The notes beneath the pieces were generated by a model. The model ran no database searches. It was not told the origin of the DNA and worked only from the letters and a program-made list of their open reading frames with translations. Positions 59,868-64,000 of a stretch of DNA of 64,000 nucleotides are shown here, piece by piece. Numbering within the stretch: position 1 is the stretch's first letter; every line of letters begins with the position of its first letter. The stretch is from Bog-756 sp963831535. Its GTDB lineage: Bacteria > Actinomycetota > Acidimicrobiia > Acidimicrobiales > RAAP-2. The stretch spans positions 124,001-188,000 of the forward strand of contig CAWHQP010000006.1 of NCBI GenBank assembly GCA_963831535.1. Direction: 5' to 3'. The position numbers and the translations under genes were made by a program.

Positions 59868-62384
59868 TCAGTCGGAGCCGCCCAGCCCCGCTCCGACCAG
59901 GGGTCGGTCCGGGAGCTCGAGCTCGATGCCGGCAGGACAGGGGGCGAGGCCTCCGGGCCCACCCGTGCCGTCGAGGCCACCGAATCCACCGAATCCTCCG
60001 GATCCCCCGAGTTCGCCAGGTCCGTCGGGGCCGGCGTCAGGAAGCACCGGGTCATGGCTGTGGTCCTCGCGGGACAACTTCGAGGGCCACCAGTTCCACC
60101 GGCCGAGCAGGACCACGACGGAGGGAACCAGCAGGGTGCGCACGAAGAAGGTGTCGAGGAGGATCCCGGCGGCCAGGCCCAGCCCGATCTCTTGGACCTG
60201 GGTGCCGCCCGTCGCCGTCAGTACCCCGAAGGTTCCCGCCAGGATGAGCCCGGCCGACGTCACGGTAGTGCCCGTGGCCTCGACGGCCCGACGGACGGCC
60301 ACCCGCAGGGGAGCGTGGTGGGCCTCCTCACGGATGCGGGTCATCACCAGGATGTTGTAGTCCTGTCCGAGCGCCATGATGAAGATGAACATGAAGAAGG
60401 GGAGGACGAAGTTGATCCCGTCCTGCCCGCCGATCAGTTCGAACACCAGTACGGCCAGGCCCAGCGACGCCAGATAGGAGAGGCCCACGCTGATGACCAG
60501 GTAGAGCGGCGCCACCAGGCTGCGCAGGACGATCGCCAACAGTAGGGCCAGGACGATCATGACGATCGGGATGATCGTCATCAGATCGTTGCCGGAGATG
60601 GTGCCCACGTCGGAGGCCTCAGGGGCGTACCCGGCCACCCCTGAGTTGGTGGCCCCGATGTCTCTGGCCACTGCGGTGACGACGCTGCGCACGGCGGGGA
60701 TGGCATCCGCTGCGGCCGTGCTGGTCGAAGGGCCGGCCGTCAGCGACGTCTGATACTCGACCGTGGTCCCGTCCGCGCTGATGAACTGGGCCGAGTCCTT
60801 GTAGGCCGTGTACTCGGCGGGGGTGAGCGAGACCCCGTCCGGCATCGACACCGGCAGCTGGGCGGCCGGGCCGAGGGAGGCCAGCTGGAGGTGGGCGTTG
60901 GTCAGGTCGTCGGCGGACACCAGCACCCCGTCGGGGTCGAGGACGCTGGTGACGGAGGCGAACTGACCGGATCGCGTCAGCCCGTCGAGGGCCGTCGACA
61001 GCACCTGGGGGTCGTTCCACACCGAGGTGGGCAGTCGGAACAGCACCGCTGTCGGGTCGGAGTCCGAGGAGGGGAACATGGCCTGAAGAACGGCCTGTCC
61101 ACGGCCCGAGTCCGAACTGGCCGGGGCCGGAGGATCGCCGAAGCCTGACGGGGAGTAGGCCAGCATGGACAGCGCCAGTCCCCCGAAGATCACCAGGCCG
61201 ACGATCAGCGTGAGCACCGGCCGGCCGACCACCTTGCCGGCGATCCGCCCCCACGCACCGCCTCGGTGCTGGCCGGGCTGGGGGATGCGAGGCCAGAACA
61301 CGCTGCGCCCCAACACGGCGAGCAGGGCGGGCAGTAGCGTCAGGTTGGCCAGCAGGGCCACGGCGATCCCGATGGCCAACGCCGGGCCGAGGCCCTGGTA
61401 GAGGCCGAACGTGGCCACCACCACCGCAGCCAGGGCCCCGATGACGGTCAGGCCGGAGAAGCTGATCGACTCACCGACCTTGCACAGCGAGAACGAGACA
61501 GCCTCGTCCACCGGCTTGCCGCGCCGCAGTTCCTCACGGACGCGGAAGATGAGGAAGAGGCCGTAGTCGGTGCCCGCCCCCAACAGCACCACGGTCAAGA
61601 GGATCGGGGTCAGGTCCGAGACCTGGACGCCGAGATGGGCGGAGACGGCGATGACCGGTCCCGCCGCGAACATGGCCACCACCGAGGGGAGGAGGGCGAC
61701 GAACGGGGCGAGCAGCGCCCGGAAGGTCAAGAAGAGCAGGGCCAGGATGAACAGGACCGAGAGCAATTCCGTGAGGGTCTGGGTATGGCCGTTCTGGTTC
61801 TGCTGGTCGACCGCCGAGGCCACACCGCCGGTGAGGTGCATCGCCAGTCCGGGAGGGGTGCCCGAGGTGGTGAAGGTCGACCGGAGCCCGGCCACCGTGT
61901 CCGTGGCCGCCTTGTCCGTCGAGCCGGGCGGCACCGACAGTTCGACCATGGCCCGGCGGGCCTGCCCGTTGGCCGATGCCCCCTGGTCCACCACGGAGGT
62001 GACCCGGGGGATCGAGCGCATGGCCTGCTCGGCCCGGACGATGGCGGCGTTGTCGGCCTCGGTCAGCGAGCCGTGGTCGGCGGAGGCCACCAGGGTCACC
62101 GTCGAGGTCGTCTGGGGATTGAAGGGCAGGGCCAGTCGGTCGGCGAGGACGCTGGCTGCAGTGGAGGGCAGGAACTGGGCGTTGGAGGACTTCTCGACAC
62201 TTGAGAGTGCCGGGAGACAGACCATCAGGAGAACGGTGACCACGATCCAACCGGCGATGATGAGCCAGCGGAACCGTACGGTGAACCGGCCAAGGGCGGC
62301 GAACAAGCGGGTGGTCCTCCAGAGATCGTCGGTTGTTCCCCTGGCACCCGATACGCCGACGAGAAAACGGCGGGCACCTGGCAC
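59868..62384 (-). CDS. MMPL-family RND transporter
   Basis: An 838-residue RND transporter of the MMPL type with 12 membrane helices. The first is RWLIIAGWIVVTVLLMVCLP, and two repeat halves each carry a large extracytoplasmic loop. Conserved proton-relay segments are GAGTDYGLFLIFRVREELRR and ALGQDYNILVMTRIREEAHH. Family members export lipids or siderophores. The start is GTG 62384; a start about 20 codons further in is possible. The C-terminal 60 residues are Gly/Pro-rich. There is no adjacent regulator. Confidence 0.92.
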   Translation of the reverse strand: MPGARRFLVGVSGARGTTDDLWRTTRLFAALGRFTVRFRWLIIAGWIVVTVLLMVCLPALSSVEKSSNAQFLPSTAASVLADRLALPFNPQTTSTVTLVASADHGSLTEADNAAIVRAEQAMRSIPRVTSVVDQGASANGQARRAMVELSVPPGSTDKAATDTVAGLRSTFTTSGTPPGLAMHLTGGVASAVDQQNQNGHTQTLTELLSVLFILALLFLTFRALLAPFVALLPSVVAMFAAGPVIAVSAHLGVQVSDLTPILLTVVLLGAGTDYGLFLIFRVREELRRGKPVDEAVSFSLCKVGESISFSGLTVIGALAAVVVATFGLYQGLGPALAIGIAVALLANLTLLPALLAVLGRSVFWPRIPQPGQHRGGAWGRIAGKVVGRPVLTLIVGLVIFGGLALSMLAYSPSGFGDPPAPASSDSGRGQAVLQAMFPSSDSDPTAVLFRLPTSVWNDPQVLSTALDGLTRSGQFASVTSVLDPDGVLVSADDLTNAHLQLASLGPAAQLPVSMPDGVSLTPAEYTAYKDSAQFISADGTTVEYQTSLTAGPSTSTAAADAIPAVRSVVTAVARDIGATNSGVAGYAPEASDVGTISGNDLMTIIPIVMIVLALLLAIVLRSLVAPLYLVISVGLSYLASLGLAVLVFELIGGQDGINFVLPFFMFIFIMALGQDYNILVMTRIREEAHHAPLRVAVRRAVEATGTTVTSAGLILAGTFGVLTATGGTQVQEIGLGLAAGILLDTFFVRTLLVPSVVVLLGRWNWWPSKLSREDHSHDPVLPDAGPDGPGELGGSGGFGGFGGLDGTGGPGGLAPCPAGIELELPDRPLVGAGLGGSD

Positions 62385-62553
62385 TTCCGGGACGTCGCCA
62401 GGGCCGATCGGTCAGCATTTCGTGCCTGGCCCCGCCCGTCCACCCTAGGGGCATCGACCCGGGGATTTCAGGGACTTTGGTCCCGAATCGACCGATTATT
62501 ACGAGATTTTCACGTGAGTCCGGGGGTCGGTCCGCTGGAGTTTTACGCGGGGC

Positions 62554-63678
62554 TCAGGCGGGGTCGGGGAGGAGCCGGGGCATAGGCACCGCCGTCTCCG
62601 GCCAGCGCCGCCGACTGACTCGGGCCAGCCTCTGGAGCAGGGCGATGGCACCGGGGTCGTCATCTCCGGGACGGGTCTCGATCGCACCTCCGGCGATCAT
62701 CCCCTCCAACAGCTCGCGTCCGGTGTCCGTCCTCACCATGGTGAGCGTCCAGTCGTTGAAGGCCCCGATGCCACCGGTGGAGATGTCGGCGTGCTCGGCG
62801 GCGAAGTCGGGACAGGACTTGCAACCCTCACGGGTCCAGGCATGGGCTTCCTTCAGGGGGATCTCGTGGTACCCGCCGTCCCGGGTCCAGACCTGGAACA
62901 CACCCTTGATGTTCATCTTGGCGATGTCGGCCCGGGCGATCCCGTACCGGGCTTCGAACAACTCGGGGAAGATGGCGTCATCGAAGGTCTTCGAGCACAT
63001 CAACCCGATGGTGAGGGACAGGCGACGGGCGATCTTGCCGGCCTTCCGGGCCTTCATGACCGGTGCTGCCGACGCCTGACAGCCCATGCCCACGAGGGCG
63101 ATGCGCTCGGCCCCGGCCTCGATGGCCAGGGGATAGGCCAACGGGTTGGCCGAGTACGTGTACCGGGACCCGGCGGCCGCTAGCACCTCGGCCCGCGTGG
63201 TGGCCAGACCGGGTACGGCCTTCCAGGTGGAGCCGTCGCCCTCGAGGTTGGAGACCAGTGCGGCGTCGATCATGTCGTGCTCTAGGGCCCAGATCAGCAG
63301 GGCGGAGACCAGGCCACCGTCCTGGCCCAGCTCCAGGATCTCCGGATCGGTGGCCCGGATCAGCAGGATGTCCTGGGACACGCCGGCCACCTCGTTGGCG
63401 GTGCGCTCCCGGCCGAACAGGTGGGTGTCGATCTCCGGCTCCCAGAGGCGGAAGCGGGGACAGGCACGCGTGCACATGGTGCACCCCTTGACCCCGTGGG
63501 TGCAGCTCTCGGGCCCGCCGTCGGCATCGATGTGGAACGGCTTGTACTTTCCCCCGGTGTCGTCGTAGGACAGGACGTCATAGGGACACGCCACGATGCA
63601 GCCGGCGCAGCCCGTGCACAGCCCTGACGTCACGACTTCGGTGAAGAGCTCGGCCCAGTGGGGCTTCTCGGGAGGCAT
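62554..63678 (-). CDS. FrhB-like F420-dependent Fe-S flavoprotein
   Basis: A 374-residue protein of the coenzyme F420 hydrogenase/dehydrogenase beta-subunit family. Two 4Fe-4S motifs lie at the N-terminus: Cys21, 24, 27 and 31 (LCTGCAGCIVACP), and Cys59, 66, 69 and 73 (CTMCTRACP). Further conserved parts are GQDGGLVSALLIWAL, VGMGCQASAAPVMKA and a third cysteine group (REGCKSCPDFAAEHADIS). It uses F420 and FAD to reduce or oxidise an unknown partner. No hydrogenase or formate dehydrogenase is near. ATG 63678 is the start. Confidence 0.93.
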   Translation of the reverse strand: MPPEKPHWAELFTEVVTSGLCTGCAGCIVACPYDVLSYDDTGGKYKPFHIDADGGPESCTHGVKGCTMCTRACPRFRLWEPEIDTHLFGRERTANEVAGVSQDILLIRATDPEILELGQDGGLVSALLIWALEHDMIDAALVSNLEGDGSTWKAVPGLATTRAEVLAAAGSRYTYSANPLAYPLAIEAGAERIALVGMGCQASAAPVMKARKAGKIARRLSLTIGLMCSKTFDDAIFPELFEARYGIARADIAKMNIKGVFQVWTRDGGYHEIPLKEAHAWTREGCKSCPDFAAEHADISTGGIGAFNDWTLTMVRTDTGRELLEGMIAGGAIETRPGDDDPGAIALLQRLARVSRRRWPETAVPMPRLLPDPA

Positions 63679-63796
63679 GGCCCAACCCTAGCGAGAGCGG
63701 TCGGGCAGGGGGTGCGGCGAGCCGACGACGAATGGTGTGGCGGCCGCACCGACCGGTGGGAGTGGGCGGTGCGGCGGGGTGCCGACAGCGGTTAGC

Positions 63797-63802
63797 TACC
63801 CT
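63797..63802 (+). promoter_or_regulatory. Candidate leaderless -10 element for the Fpg-like gene
   Basis: TACCCT lies six bases before GTG 63809. There is no ribosome-binding site, so a leaderless message is likely. Confidence 0.45.
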
Positions 63803-63808
63803 CGGACC

Positions 63809-64000
63809 GTGCCCGAGATGCTCGAAGTCGAGACCTACCGTCAGCTGGCCGTGGCCGCCCTCGACCGTCCGATCGCCTCGGTGGTCAGCCCGGATGCCTG
63901 GTTCTTGAAAGGAGCGGCCACCGGGTCCTCGCTCCGGCGAGTCCTCGTCGGGAACCGGTTCGTGGCCGCCCGGCGGATCGGGAAGCTCCTGGTGCTGGAC
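63809..64000 (+). CDS. Formamidopyrimidine-DNA glycosylase/Nei-like protein, N-terminus (cut by window end)
   Basis: The first 64 residues of an Fpg/Nei-family DNA repair glycosylase. It begins (M)PEMLEVETYRQLA, which keeps the catalytic N-terminal proline and the glutamate after it. It then follows the family pattern through GSSLRRVLVGNRFVAARRIGKLLVLD, including the lysine of the KLL strand. The usual second motif PEVE reads LEVE. The start is GTG 63809. The helix-two-turn-helix and zinc finger lie beyond the window, so the exact subfamily cannot be set. Confidence 0.85.
   Translation, partial: MPEMLEVETYRQLAVAALDRPIASVVSPDAWFLKGAATGSSLRRVLVGNRFVAARRIGKLLVLD

Noticed and set aside
1..64000. 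CRISPR arrays, tRNA and rRNA genes, phage genes
   Set aside because: No regularly spaced repeats, no cloverleaf or rRNA sequence, and no capsid, terminase or integrase genes were seen on either strand.

Overview
The window is high-GC DNA from an actinobacterium. A WhiB1-type regulator convergent with a PdtaS-type sensor kinase, a DUF3107 protein, paired ArsA-like ATPases, the histidine phosphatase/DUF3090/SCO1664 cluster, an SigK/RskA-like pair, an AtsA-like sulfatase and an F420-type FrhB protein all point there. A complete System I (Ccm) cytochrome c maturation operon is unusual for the common actinobacterial model genera and suggests a deep-branching lineage such as Acidimicrobiia. That placement is inference.

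Region 1 (about 1-16,000) is accessory and partly decayed, and most of it up to about 12,000 looks visibly less GC-rich than the rest. It opens with the 3' end of an acyl-CoA dehydrogenase. It then carries a HAD phosphatase, a DUF899 gene broken by an in-frame stop, a divergent TetR/SDR pair with two palindromic operators, an SCO1-like protein, a CocE-type hydrolase, a broken membrane-protein gene, a large arylsulfatase, an IS3-type transposase remnant, an unknown helical protein and a PadR/membrane protein/ABC transporter operon. It ends at 15,868-15,963 with a degraded second copy of an acyl-CoA dehydrogenase 3' end. This arrangement resembles a decayed island bounded by imperfect direct repeats.

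Region 2 (16,471-28,502) holds two alpha/beta hydrolases, a low-molecular-weight phosphatase, DUF4395, a diiron protein, two Tat-exported ferritin-like proteins, a cupredoxin lipoprotein divergent from an ECF sigma/anti-sigma pair, a TetR regulator, a glycosyltransferase and an enoyl-CoA hydratase.

Region 3 (28,521-37,727) is one long plus-strand run: gmd, then ccdA, then ccmA-B-C-D-E-F-G and a ccmH-ccmI fusion. Together these export heme, load it on CcmE, reduce apocytochrome thiols and ligate heme.

Region 4 (37,782-46,301) contains a quinone-reductase-like enzyme, a cysteine-desulfurase homologue that lacks the PLP lysine, a SufR-like regulator, the divergent Fe-S carrier Mrp, a cyclopropane-fatty-acid-synthase-like enzyme, DUF2252 and a dGTPase-like HD protein.

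Region 5 (46,493-64,000) contains DUF3107, two ArsA-like ATPases, an O-methyltransferase, a PHP phosphatase, PdtaS, WhiB1 with a perfect CRP-type site upstream, a glycerophosphodiesterase, EtfBA, an OafA-type acyltransferase, SCO1664, DUF3090, a histidine phosphatase, an MMPL transporter, an FrhB-like protein and the start of an Fpg/Nei DNA glycosylase.

I saw no rRNA, tRNA or CRISPR array. Several genes appear to start leaderless, with a -10-like hexamer about six bases before GTG.
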